A DNA stretch of 64,000 bases from Lentzea californiensis (lineage in GTDB: Bacteria > Actinomycetota > Actinomycetes > Mycobacteriales > Pseudonocardiaceae). This document shows positions 8,908 to 16,946 of the stretch, one piece after another. The notes beneath the pieces are model-generated. The model worked only from the letters and a program-made list of their open reading frames with translations, was not told where the DNA came from and searched no databases. The translations under genes and the position numbers were made by a program. The stretch spans positions 1 through 64,000 of the forward strand of contig NZ_JANBBE010000005.1 in NCBI RefSeq assembly GCF_024648825.1, written 5' to 3'. Within the stretch, counting starts at the first letter, position 1. Each line of letters begins with the position of its first letter.

Positions 8908-9801
8908 ATGAATGTCGAGCTGCGTCACCTGAGGGCACTCGCCGCGATCGGCGACCACCGGTCGATCACCGCGGCGGCCCAGGCGCTGCACGTCACGCAG
9001 CCCGCGCTCTCCCGCACGCTCGAGCAGCTGGAACGGCGCCTCGGCGTGCGCCTGGTCGAACGCACGACCAGGCACGTCGCCCTGACCGAGCCCGGACTGC
9101 GCCTGTGGGAGCACAGCCACCGCATCCTCACGTCGCTCGACTCGGCCCTGGCCGAAGCCGTCCAGCCGCAGCCGATCCGGCTCACCTTCGCCTGGGCCGC
9201 GCTCGGCCGGTTCACGATCCCGTTCCTGCGCGAGTGGCGGGCCGAACACCCGGACGTCCTGGTGCGCATCCGCCAGGCCGACGACCCCGAGGCGGCACTG
9301 CGCCGCGGCGAGGCGGACGTGGCGGTCCTGCGCACCGAACCCACCGGTGCCGGTCTCGGCCACGCGGCGCTCATCGAGGAACCCCGGATCGCGGCGGTGG
9401 CGGACGACCACCCGCTCGCCGCCCGCGACGCCCTGGTGCTCGAAGACCTCGTGGGCGAGTGCGTCGCGGTGTGCGAGACGGCGGCGACCACCGGTGCCGA
9501 TCTCTGGCCGGCCGGAGCACGCCCGCGCACGGTGGACGTCCCCGGCGTCGTCGAGTGGCTCACGTCGATCGCGACCGGCACGACGGTCGGGGTCACGGCC
9601 GCCGGCACCAGCCACCACCACCCCCATCCCGGCGTGACCTACCTGCCGCTGACCGACGCCGAGCCGATCGTCGTGCACCTGGCGTGGCCGGCGGCGACGG
9701 CGCACCCGTCGACCGAGGCGTTCATCGCCCTGGCACGGCGCCACCTGGCCGCCACAGCCGGAGCTGCAGCATCGCCGCGAACCGCGCGTCCGGATCGCTG
9801 A
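8908..9801 (+). CDS. LysR-family transcriptional regulator
   Basis: A 297-residue LTTR. The winged HTH occupies residues 1-60 (LRHLRALAAIGDHRSITAAAQALHVTQPALSRTLEQLE), followed by the periplasmic-binding-like effector domain. It is divergent from the SDR gene with a 69-bp gap, the usual arrangement for a LysR regulator and its target. Its last 80 bases overlap the convergent PucR regulator, so the C-terminal tail (rich in Ala, Arg and Pro) may have grown by reading into the neighbour. Confidence 0.92.
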   Translation: MNVELRHLRALAAIGDHRSITAAAQALHVTQPALSRTLEQLERRLGVRLVERTTRHVALTEPGLRLWEHSHRILTSLDSALAEAVQPQPIRLTFAWAALGRFTIPFLREWRAEHPDVLVRIRQADDPEAALRRGEADVAVLRTEPTGAGLGHAALIEEPRIAAVADDHPLAARDALVLEDLVGECVAVCETAATTGADLWPAGARPRTVDVPGVVEWLTSIATGTTVGVTAAGTSHHHPHPGVTYLPLTDAEPIVVHLAWPAATAHPSTEAFIALARRHLAATAGAAASPRTARPDR

Positions 9802-11329
9802 GGTCGATCTCGCCGACCTCCGAGAGCCGGCGCAGGCGGTAGCGGAAGGTGTTGGGGTGCACGAAAACGGCGGCGGACGCGGCGGCGACGTCACCGAACG
9901 CGTCGAGCCACGCGCCGAGCGTCTCGACCAGGCACGCGCTGTGCTTGCGGTCGTAGGCGATCAACCGCGCGACGGGCCCGGTCAGCGTGTCACCGCGTTC
10001 GGCGATCAGGTCCGACAGCTCCAGCAACAGCCCCTCGCTGTGCACATCGGACACCCGCGCCACCGACCAGGACGCACGCCCGGCCCGCAACACCCGCAGC
10101 ACCAGGTCGGCACCGGCCCGCGACCGCGACAACGTGAGGCCGTCGGACACCTCGCCCACGCCGACCAGCACGGCATTGCCGATGCGGTTGCGGAAGTCCG
10201 TGGCGATCCGCAGGGCCCGGTCCTCCGACTCCGCGGGCAGGATCGCGTAGGCGACGTCGCCGATCAACGCGGCCGCGGCGCGGGGGTGCACGGCCGTCAG
10301 GTGCATGGCGAGCGCGTCGGCGATCTGCTGGCGTTCGGCCAGCAGCCGGGCGTGCGCGGCCGGGTCGTCACCGTGCGAGTGGGCCAGCGCCAGCGCCAGC
10401 ACCACGCACGCCTGGCCGGCCAGACCCAGCCGCCGCACCGCCTCCGTCGCTCCCGCGCCTCCCTCGACCGCGGTCGAGACGAGGTCCGCGCGCAGCCGCC
10501 GTTCGACGTCGGCCCCCGCCCGCTGGCGCATCATGTGCAACGCCACGAGCTTGGCCGCGTCGCCGAAGGCGGTGGAGCTGTCCGCGGACAGCGGCGCGCG
10601 GACGGCGGCCCAGATCGAGCCGAGGAACTCGTCGCCCGCACGCACCGCCACGGCGAGGCGGGGCAGGCACAGCGAACCGTCGTCGGCGCGCAGGCCCTCG
10701 ATGTAGACGGGCCGGTCGCTGCGGTAGAGCTGCTGGAACACCCCGCGCGCCTCCAGCGCCTGCGTGTAGCGCGCGGGCACCTTCCTGCCCAGGATCGTCT
10801 CGACGCGGGACGAGTCGGCCTCGTCCTGGCGGCCCGAGAACGCGAGCACGCGCGAGCTGCGGTCCTCGATCGTCACCGGGGCGCTGATCAGCGACGCCAC
10901 CGCGTTGGCCAGCGCGAACAGGTCGCCGGCCGGTACGCCGCCGAGGGTCTCGGACGGGTCGACCTCGCCCTCGGCCAGCAGGGACCGCAGCATCGCGGCG
11001 AGCTGGGTCCACGACGCGCCCGGCGCCAGGCCGAGCAACGCCACACCAGAGGCGTCGACGGCCTCGGAAAGCTCCGCGGTGAGGACGATCGGGCCGCGCA
11101 CGACCAGCGCGGCCGCTCCCTCCTCGCCCAGCAGGGCCAGGAGCGGGGCGGGCTCACGCACACCGACGCCGAGCACCAGCGCGGACGGCGGCAGCACCTG
11201 GTCGTCGTCCGGGTCGTGGATCACCACGCCGCCGATGCCGGTGGCACGGCCCGGATCGCCACGCACGAGGTCGATCAGCGTGGTGCCCAGGTCGTCCAGT
11301 ACGCGGGTGAGGCCTGTTCGCGGGCTCAT
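9722..11329 (-). CDS. PucR/CdaR-type transcriptional regulator
   Basis: A 535-residue regulator with the PucR architecture: an N-terminal sensing region (about 1-170), a GAF/GGDEF-like middle (about 270-420) and a C-terminal PucR HTH (about 470-525, with VHPNTFRYRLRRL as the recognition part). The start is ATG 11329, with AAGGTGG upstream. Such proteins regulate purine, proline or sugar-acid catabolism depending on the host. No obvious target operon is attached; the LysR gene is convergent and the upstream 480 bp hold no long gene. The 3' end overlaps the LysR gene by 80 bp in opposite orientation. Confidence 0.88.
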   Translation of the reverse strand: MSPRTGLTRVLDDLGTTLIDLVRGDPGRATGIGGVVIHDPDDDQVLPPSALVLGVGVREPAPLLALLGEEGAAALVVRGPIVLTAELSEAVDASGVALLGLAPGASWTQLAAMLRSLLAEGEVDPSETLGGVPAGDLFALANAVASLISAPVTIEDRSSRVLAFSGRQDEADSSRVETILGRKVPARYTQALEARGVFQQLYRSDRPVYIEGLRADDGSLCLPRLAVAVRAGDEFLGSIWAAVRAPLSADSSTAFGDAAKLVALHMMRQRAGADVERRLRADLVSTAVEGGAGATEAVRRLGLAGQACVVLALALAHSHGDDPAAHARLLAERQQIADALAMHLTAVHPRAAAALIGDVAYAILPAESEDRALRIATDFRNRIGNAVLVGVGEVSDGLTLSRSRAGADLVLRVLRAGRASWSVARVSDVHSEGLLLELSDLIAERGDTLTGPVARLIAYDRKHSACLVETLGAWLDAFGDVAAASAAVFVHPNTFRYRLRRLSEVGEIDLSDPDARFAAMLQLRLWRPGGAVPGR

Positions 11330-11810
11330 GCCACCACCTTGCCAACGGTCTACAGAGGAACCCACTAGGTGTTCAACGATTGGAGTCTACTGACGCACCA
11401 GCGTGTTCAGGCTGGTCAGGAGCCCTTCCGGATGTTCGGGACGGTGGTGTCAGGGCTCATGGCCGCACCGACGTGGCGCCGGACTTGATGAGGTCTGGTG
11501 TGGAGTTGTTCCGGGCCTCTGCCGGCGAACCCGGTGAGGTGGGCGTAGGCGACGGCATGCGTGCGGACACATTCACCCGATAGCGGGATGCGAACGAGAT
11601 GCCTGCCTCTTTGGCCTGCTCATCCGGCGAAACAAGGCCAGGTGGCGAAAAGAAGATGCCACTCGAAGGTGTGGTCTGGAGTGGATTCGTCATGCAAGGG
11701 CACGATTGGCGATTTGGTGGCTCAGGACCGTTTCGATACGGTCGCGTCGGACTTGAGGAAGGTGTGCAATGCCGACACGTTCCTTTCTAAGATTCAACAG
11801 AGGAGATTTT
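11330..11810. other. 481-bp region without a clear gene
   Basis: Contains the upstream region of the PucR gene, one copy of a dispersed 65-bp repeat (11356-11420), and the probable promoter of the small secreted protein gene at 11811. Short ORFs are present, but none has coding bias, a good ribosome site and recognisable text. I see no RNA gene. Confidence 0.5.
11356..11420. repeat. 65-bp dispersed repeat, copy A
   Basis: About 58 of 65 bases match 26394-26458. Read on the minus strand, both copies encode LTSLNTL(V/M)RQ followed by TAG, as if each kept the 3' end of the same lost gene. Copy B lies next to an att-like repeat; copy A has only the AGGAA-C-CCA start in common with that core. Probably a relic of the same family of mobile element. 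Confidence 0.55.
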
Positions 11811-12047
11811 GTGCTGAAGAAGGCAGGGGCGGCCGTCGCTATCGCGGGCGCTTTTCTCGGTTTCGGTTCCACCGCGATGGCTGACGCCCCCGAGCTGGAC
11901 CTTTCGCACCAGGTCGGCGGTGTCAACCTGGAGGACTCCGAGGTGCTCAGCGATCTGAACGCCTGCTTCATCGACGTCAACGTCATCGCGGTGCCGGTGC
12001 TGTCGGGCAACGACAGCGGCCTGTGCGCCAACCCTGACGACAAGTGA
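11811..12047 (+). CDS. small secreted rodlin/chaplin-like protein (first of pair)
   Basis: A 78-residue exported protein. The GTG start at 11811 is preceded by AGGAG; the earlier ATG at 11769 would spoil the signal peptide. The signal is LKKAGAAVAIAGAFLGF, cleaved after ALA/AMA-type text near residue 25. The mature part is acidic, with two Cys: one in SDLNACFIDVNVIAVP and one near the C-terminus (GLCANPDDK). The N-x-C-x3-VNVI...C spacing recalls chaplin and rodlin segments that build the rodlet layer on aerial hyphae, but the protein is shorter and more acidic. It shares about half its residues with the next gene, so this is a tandem duplication. The role is inferred and uncertain. Confidence 0.72.
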   Translation: MLKKAGAAVAIAGAFLGFGSTAMADAPELDLSHQVGGVNLEDSEVLSDLNACFIDVNVIAVPVLSGNDSGLCANPDDK

Positions 12048-12178
12048 GGTGAGGCGGCGCCCGTTGTGACGGCGCGCCGTCCGCTGACCGGGGAGCGGAG
12101 TCTGGCGGGGATGCCTGGCTCCGTTCCTCCTTCGTAGCACGCGTGAACCGGACGAAGGGTTCGTGAGGAGAAATCATC

Positions 12179-12532
12179 ATGCTGAAGAAGGCTTTTGCCG
12201 CGGCTGCTGTGGGCGCGGGTTTTCTGATGATGGGCACGCCCGCTTTCGCGACGCAGGGCGGCGCGATGGACGACGTGACGGACCTCGCCTCGAAGTACGA
12301 CCACGACCACCAGGTGAGTCTGGTCAACATGGAGAACGCCGAACTGCTCAGTGACATCAACGTCTGCCATGTCGACGTGAACGTCATCGCGGTGCCGGCC
12401 TTCTCCGGCAACGACGGCGAACCCTGCGTGGACCTCGACATCGAGGGTGAGCACTCCCACGGGGAACGACTCGGAACGCTGACTCGAGCCACAGCACGTC
12501 ACGCCGTCGACGCACTGACTCCTGCCGGCTGA
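12179..12532 (+). CDS. small secreted rodlin/chaplin-like protein (second of pair)
   Basis: A 117-residue paralogue of the preceding gene. The ATG at 12179 has GAGGAG upstream. The signal peptide (MLKKAFAAAAVGAGFLMMG, then PAFA) resembles rodlin signals. The mature part carries DHDHQVSLVNMENAELLSDINVC and then VNVIAVPAFSGNDGEPC, matching the neighbour's two Cys and the VNVIAVP core. The last 35 residues (from about DIEGEHSH) have no counterpart in the first protein and look like read-through extension. A surface or spore-coat role is plausible by resemblance only. Confidence 0.72.
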   Translation: MLKKAFAAAAVGAGFLMMGTPAFATQGGAMDDVTDLASKYDHDHQVSLVNMENAELLSDINVCHVDVNVIAVPAFSGNDGEPCVDLDIEGEHSHGERLGTLTRATARHAVDALTPAG

Positions 12533-12729
12533 CCACTTCTGGGGCCGGTGTACCTGCCGCCCCGGTCCTCCTCCTCGCGCTTGGCCCGGATCAGCCAGCC
12601 GGATGCTTCAGGTGCGCTCTGGTTGTTGCGCCGCATGGCTTCAGTCAGCGCACAAGTCGGCCTCATCCAGTGGATCGAGCCTCCGGGCAGGGCAGTCGCC
12701 GCCGACACGGCCGGTGACCGTGGTCTCTC

Positions 12730-13215
12730 ATGACCACTTCCAGTCGCTCGGATCGGCGAACTTGCGATACCGCGCGGGTGTCTTCCGGCCGTGGTGGCGG
12801 GAGCGTTCGTATCGTGCTGGGAGTGGGAAGTGATCAGGTGGCCGGCCAGGAGCCTGCGGAGCTGGGCATCGAGATGTTGCCGGTAGCGTTGGCGGGCCTG
12901 CGCGCCGAGCTCGCCGAGGCCCGCGGCCTGGCGCGCGAGTTGGCCGCGATGACGCCGGAGCAGGCCGACAGGGTGTGGTGTGACCAGCTCGAGAACGAGT
13001 ATCACGATGTCGGTGCCGGGCAGGCGGCGATGGAGCGGCAGTTGGCACGCTGGCGCCTGGATCACCCACGCGCCGCGGGGCTGGACGAGCTCGCCGAACT
13101 CGTCGCCGACGTGGAGCCGGTCCGCCAAGAGCTGCTACAGCAACTCGCGCGGCTCCGCTGCGCGCGAAACACAATGGAACCCGCAGAGAAGGCCGGAAGC
13201 ACAACTGATCCGTGA
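12730..13215 (+). CDS. hypothetical helical protein
   Basis: A 161-codon frame with protein-like text only in its second half: ELGIEMLPVALAGLRAELAEARGLARELAAM, then a Leu/Glu/Arg-rich helical stretch ending in VRQELLQQLARL. The first 45 residues are Arg/Ser-rich and may be non-coding; the true start could be a GTG near 12811-12823. No signal peptide or membrane segment. I do not recognise it. The opposite strand is also open over much of this region, so confidence is limited. Confidence 0.45.
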   Translation: MTTSSRSDRRTCDTARVSSGRGGGSVRIVLGVGSDQVAGQEPAELGIEMLPVALAGLRAELAEARGLARELAAMTPEQADRVWCDQLENEYHDVGAGQAAMERQLARWRLDHPRAAGLDELAELVADVEPVRQELLQQLARLRCARNTMEPAEKAGSTTDP

Positions 13216-13399
13216 CGAGCACATCGCCCGGACATCAGCCGAGGCTGGTTCGCCGAATGTGAATTGCTTTCGAATTCATCCCCCTTTCGGGATGCCTACT
13301 TGACCCGCGAGTAGGTAGTGGTTCAGACTCTGCCGCTGTAAGCATGGTCCACAGAGGACTCTCTCTGCCAAGTCCTTGCCACCCCGGGAAGAGCACACC

Positions 13400-14269
13400 A
13401 TGTCCCTGAGGTCTCCCCTGTCCCGCCGCGCCCTGGTCTTCGCCGCGGTAGTCGCCCTCACCACGTCCGGCTCGGTCGCCGAGGCCGCCGAGAACCCCTA
13501 CGAACGCGGCCCGGCGCCGACCACCGCGAGCATCGAGGCCACCCGCGGCCCGTTCGCCACCAGCCAGGCCACGGTCTCGGCGGTGAGTGTGCGCGGCTTC
13601 GGCGGCGGCACGATCTACTACCCGACCAGCACCGCCGAGGGCACGTTCGGCGCGGTCGCGGTCTCGCCCGGCTACACGGCCAGCCAGTCCAGCCTCTCGT
13701 GGCTCGGCCCGCGCCTGGCCTCACAGGGTTTCGTCATCTTCATCATCGACACCAACTCCCGGTACGACCAGCCCGCCTCGCGCGGCGACCAGCTGCTGGC
13801 CGCGCTGGACTACCTCACCACCAGCAGTTCCGTGCGGGCCCGCATCGACTCCTCGCGGCTGGGCGTGATGGGCCACTCGATGGGTGGCGGCGGCGCGCTG
13901 GAGGCCACCAAGGACCGGCCGAGCCTGCAGGCCTCCGTCCCGCTGACGGCCTGGAACACCACGAAGACGTGGTCGACTGTGCAGACGCCGACTCTGATCA
14001 TCGGCGCCGAGGACGACTCGACCGCTCCGGTCTCGTCGCACTCCGAACGGTTCTACACCGGCCTGCCGTCCACGTTGGACAAGGCGTACCTGGAGCTGGC
14101 GAACGCGAGCCACTTCGCGCCCAACAGCTCCAACACCACGATCGCGAAGTACAGCATCGCGTGGCTCAAGCGGTTCGTCGACGACGACATCCGGTACGAG
14201 CAGTTCCTGTGCCCCGCGCCGCGGGGGACGGCGATCTCCGAGTACCGTGACACCTGCCCGCACTCCTGA
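13400..14269 (+). CDS. secreted cutinase / polyester hydrolase (TfCut2-type, PETase-like)
   Basis: A 289-residue secreted alpha/beta hydrolase that follows Thermobifida cutinases (TfCut2, Cut190 group) along its whole length: NPYERGP at the mature start, GFGGGTIYYP, SPGYT, GHSMGGGG, and RFVDDD...EYR-TC at the end. The catalytic triad is Ser160, Asp206 and His238, with TfCut2-like spacing (46 and 78 residues after the Ser), and the aromatic clamp residue is Trp185. Cys271 and Cys286 should form the C-terminal disulfide. Two of the three calcium ligands of TfCut2 appear changed (Glu204, Ala234), so calcium stabilisation may be weaker. The start is ATG 13400 after GGGAAGAG, with a signal peptide to about residue 30. 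Natural substrates are cutin and other polyesters; PET activity is common in this group but untested here. A strong terminator follows. Confidence 0.93.
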   Translation: MSLRSPLSRRALVFAAVVALTTSGSVAEAAENPYERGPAPTTASIEATRGPFATSQATVSAVSVRGFGGGTIYYPTSTAEGTFGAVAVSPGYTASQSSLSWLGPRLASQGFVIFIIDTNSRYDQPASRGDQLLAALDYLTTSSSVRARIDSSRLGVMGHSMGGGGALEATKDRPSLQASVPLTAWNTTKTWSTVQTPTLIIGAEDDSTAPVSSHSERFYTGLPSTLDKAYLELANASHFAPNSSNTTIAKYSIAWLKRFVDDDIRYEQFLCPAPRGTAISEYRDTCPHS

Positions 14270-14276
14270 TCGTCCG

Positions 14277-14318
14277 GCGGCCGTTCACGCTTCTCACCAG
14301 CGTGAACGGCCGCTTTTT
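14277..14318 (+). terminator. rho-independent terminator after cutinase gene
   Basis: A perfect 15-bp stem (14277-14291 with 14299-14313) with a 7-base loop, followed by TTTTT. It starts seven bases past the cutinase stop and is the clearest intrinsic terminator in the window. Confidence 0.9.
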
Positions 14319-14413
14319 CACCGGCGGACGAAGTACGGGCGCGCGGGAGGGGCCAGCACCATCACGTTGACAGTGGATCTAGCAGCACCACAAGCCGGTG
14401 GTTGGCCTGATCG

Positions 14414-15349
14414 TTGACCGAGCGGGAAATTCCTAGGGTTCTCGTCCTGGCCGAACACTCGATCCTCCTGCATCGCAAAGCGATCGCACTCACTTCCGCA
14501 GTACTCCTCGCCGCGCCGATCGGGGCGTGCTCTACGCAGACCGCCGCGAGCGGTTCACCGTCCAGCACGCCATCCGCGTCCACCGCATCCGAGACGCGCA
14601 AGGTGACGAACGCCGAGCACGAGCTGGTCTTCCACGTCGTGGACGGCAAGCTGCCGGCCCTGGTCCTGGACGCGGGCGGCGGCCTGGGCTCGTCTTACTG
14701 GAAGGACCTGGCGCCGCGACTGGCGAAGGCCACGGGGTCGAAGATCATCACCTACGACCGGGCGAACGAGGGTGAGAGTGACGAGGTCTCGGGCCCGTGG
14801 CGGGTGGAGAACGCGGTCTCGGATCTGGAGGCCGGCCTCAAGTCGTTGGGGGTGACCAAGGACGTGGTGCTGGTCTCGCACTCGATCGCGGGTGAGGTCG
14901 CCGCCAACTTCGTCAACAAGAACCCCGGCTGGGTTTCCGGCGCGGTCCTCGTCGACGCGAACGTCCCCGACTTCTTCACCGATGAGATGTTGACGGCGTT
15001 CGCACCGCTCGTTGAGCAGCAGCGCACCGCCCTGATGGCGCAGCCTTCGACCAAGAAGAACCGCCAACTGCTCGCGGTGATGGTCGACTACGCCGCCGTC
15101 CACCGCGTCTTCCACGAGCTGTCCTGGCCGAAGGACGTGCCGGTGACTGCGATCGTGGCGTCCCAGACGCCGTTCGCGGACTCTCCCGCCGCGGCGGGAC
15201 TGTGGCGGGACGGCCAGGCCCGCTTCGCGCAGGCCGGACCGAACCGGAAGCACGTGGTCGCCGAGAACACCTCGCATGAGGGGATCGTGACCGAACGCCC
15301 GGACATCATCGCGGACGCGGTCCAGGACGTGCTCAAGACCATCCGCTGA
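14414..15349 (+). CDS. lipoprotein alpha/beta hydrolase
   Basis: A roughly 311-residue hydrolase with a lipoprotein-type N-terminus: basic HRK, a hydrophobic stretch, then the IGAC lipobox with Cys at about residue 39, and a Ser/Thr-rich linker. The fold is clear: VLDAGGGLGSSYW as the oxyanion loop, TYDRANEGES, the nucleophile region VSHSIAG, and a late His in NTSHEGIV. The start is unsure; the TTG at 14414 gives a longer N-terminus than a signal needs, and a start nearer HRKAIAL is possible. The substrate is unknown. It stands alone between the cutinase terminator and a sensor kinase. Confidence 0.8.
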   Translation: MTEREIPRVLVLAEHSILLHRKAIALTSAVLLAAPIGACSTQTAASGSPSSTPSASTASETRKVTNAEHELVFHVVDGKLPALVLDAGGGLGSSYWKDLAPRLAKATGSKIITYDRANEGESDEVSGPWRVENAVSDLEAGLKSLGVTKDVVLVSHSIAGEVAANFVNKNPGWVSGAVLVDANVPDFFTDEMLTAFAPLVEQQRTALMAQPSTKKNRQLLAVMVDYAAVHRVFHELSWPKDVPVTAIVASQTPFADSPAAAGLWRDGQARFAQAGPNRKHVVAENTSHEGIVTERPDIIADAVQDVLKTIR

Positions 15350-15488
15350 GTGCGGCGGCCCCCGGAAATGCGGTGGAGAGAACTCCACTGTGCATGATGC
15401 CGCCGACCAGCCATGATCAAGCACCTGTCCGCGGCGAGACCCCGCGGACAGGGGACGGCCCCGTGCCGATCGACCATGACCGAGAACG

Positions 15489-16742
15489 ATGACCGACTCC
15501 AGCGCGAGTCATCACCCCGACAATGCCTCGCGTTCGGGGACACACCCAGAGCGTGCTGAAGTCGTTCCGGGTCGGGGGCGCGCACTGCGCGACGGGATGG
15601 CGCTGCGGCTGAGGCAGTTGGGCTGGGCGGTGATGCTCGTGCTGGGCTCGGCCGCGGGAGCCACACTGGCCACCGTCTGGATCACGTCGATCTCGGTCAT
15701 CGCGCTGGGGGCCGGGATCCCCCTGACGCTGCTCGCGACGCTCCTGATCCGTTGGCTGGCCGACACGCACCGCCGGTGGGCCGCCGACCGCTTCGGCGAA
15801 CCGGTCACCCGCTCCTACCTACCGGCTCCACGCGCCAGGTGGCCGGCACAGCTGTGGGCGGTCCTGCGTGACCCAGCGAGTTGGCGGGATCGGGCGTGGC
15901 TGGTGGCCAACTCGATCACCGTCTGGTTCACCTGCGGCTTGTCGCTCGTCGTTTTCCTCTGCGGTGTCGTGGCGGTGTTCTATCCGATCCTCTACCAGCT
16001 GACTCCGCCTCAGGTGTTCCGCACTCCCTTGGGCGAGGGCTTCCGCCTGGACAGCGTCCAGAAATCGTTCGCCCTGGTCCCGTTGGGCGTGGTGTTCCTC
16101 TTGCTCTGGTACAAGACCTCCACGTCTCTGGCCGACCTCAACGCCCAGGTGATCCGCTTTCTGCTCGGTCCCACTGAACAGGCGCGGCTGCGGGCTCGCG
16201 TCGCGCACTTGGCGACCTCGCGAGCCGAGACCGTCGACACCCAGGCGGATGAGCTGCGCCGGATCGAACGGGATCTGCACGACGGCGCGCAAGCCCGGCT
16301 CGTGTCGCTGGGAATGAGCCTGGGTCTGGTCAAACAGATGCTGCCCGATGATCAGCTGGCCGTTCAGCGGATGCTGTCCGATGCCCAGGAGGTGACCGCC
16401 GATGCCTTGACCGAGCTGCGCGACCTGGTGCGCGGCATCCATCCACCGGTCTTGGCGGACCGCGGCCTGGACGGCGCGCTGAGAGCACTGGCCCTGGTCA
16501 ACCCCATCGAGACCACCGTGGTGATCCACCTGCCGGGTCGCCTGCCCGCACCCGTGGAGTCGGCGGCCTGCTTCGCCGTCAGCGAAGCCCTGTCGAACGC
16601 CATCAAGCACGCCGGGGCAAGCCACATCCGGATCGAGGTCGAGTTCACGCCCCGCTCTGGCGGCGCGGGAGAACTGACGATGCGGGTGTCGGATGACGGG
16701 CGCGGTGGCGCGGCCATCGACGCCGGTACCGGTCTGACCTGA
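15489..16742 (+). CDS. NarL-type sensor histidine kinase, C-terminally truncated
   Basis: A membrane histidine kinase of 417 residues with four hydrophobic segments in the first 210 residues, a HisKA_3 dimerisation box (RRIERDLHDGAQARLVSLG) and an HATPase domain with N-box SEALSNAIKHA and G1 box SDDGRGG. It stops right after GTGLT, where relatives continue GL.R....DG, so the second glycine box and last strand are missing. Immediately downstream, in another frame, lies the HTH tail of a LuxR response regulator. A deletion has joined the two genes and removed the kinase end and the receiver domain. ATP binding is probably impaired. Confidence 0.85.
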   Translation: MTDSSASHHPDNASRSGTHPERAEVVPGRGRALRDGMALRLRQLGWAVMLVLGSAAGATLATVWITSISVIALGAGIPLTLLATLLIRWLADTHRRWAADRFGEPVTRSYLPAPRARWPAQLWAVLRDPASWRDRAWLVANSITVWFTCGLSLVVFLCGVVAVFYPILYQLTPPQVFRTPLGEGFRLDSVQKSFALVPLGVVFLLLWYKTSTSLADLNAQVIRFLLGPTEQARLRARVAHLATSRAETVDTQADELRRIERDLHDGAQARLVSLGMSLGLVKQMLPDDQLAVQRMLSDAQEVTADALTELRDLVRGIHPPVLADRGLDGALRALALVNPIETTVVIHLPGRLPAPVESAACFAVSEALSNAIKHAGASHIRIEVEFTPRSGGAGELTMRVSDDGRGGAAIDAGTGLT

Positions 16743-16942
16743 TCACGCTGTCCCCCCGCGAGCGCGAAGTCCTCGCCCTGATGGCGCAGGGCCGCTCCAA
16801 TGCCGCGATCGCGGCCAGAATGCTCGTCACCGAGAAAACCGTGAGCAAACACAGCTACAGCATCTTCACCAAGCTCCGCCTCGAACCGTCCGATGACGAC
16901 AACCGCCGCGTCCTGGCCGTCCTCGCGTACCCCGAGGGCTGA
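16736..16942 (+). pseudogene. LuxR/NarL response regulator remnant (HTH only)
   Basis: Reading from 16736 in a different frame from the kinase gives DLITLSPREREVLALM, then AQGRSNAAIAARMLVTEKTV and a SIFTKLRL helix, ending PEG-stop: a complete LuxR HTH and C-terminus. The receiver domain and start are absent. It is the partner of the preceding kinase, decapitated by the same deletion. Unless translated by frameshifting from the kinase, it is not expressed as a regulator. Confidence 0.85.
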
Positions 16943-16946
16943 GCCT

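Noticed and set aside
11457-11693. Minus-strand 78-codon frame upstream of the rodlin-like genes
   Set aside because: Pro/Ser/Thr-rich text without signal, domain or ribosome site.
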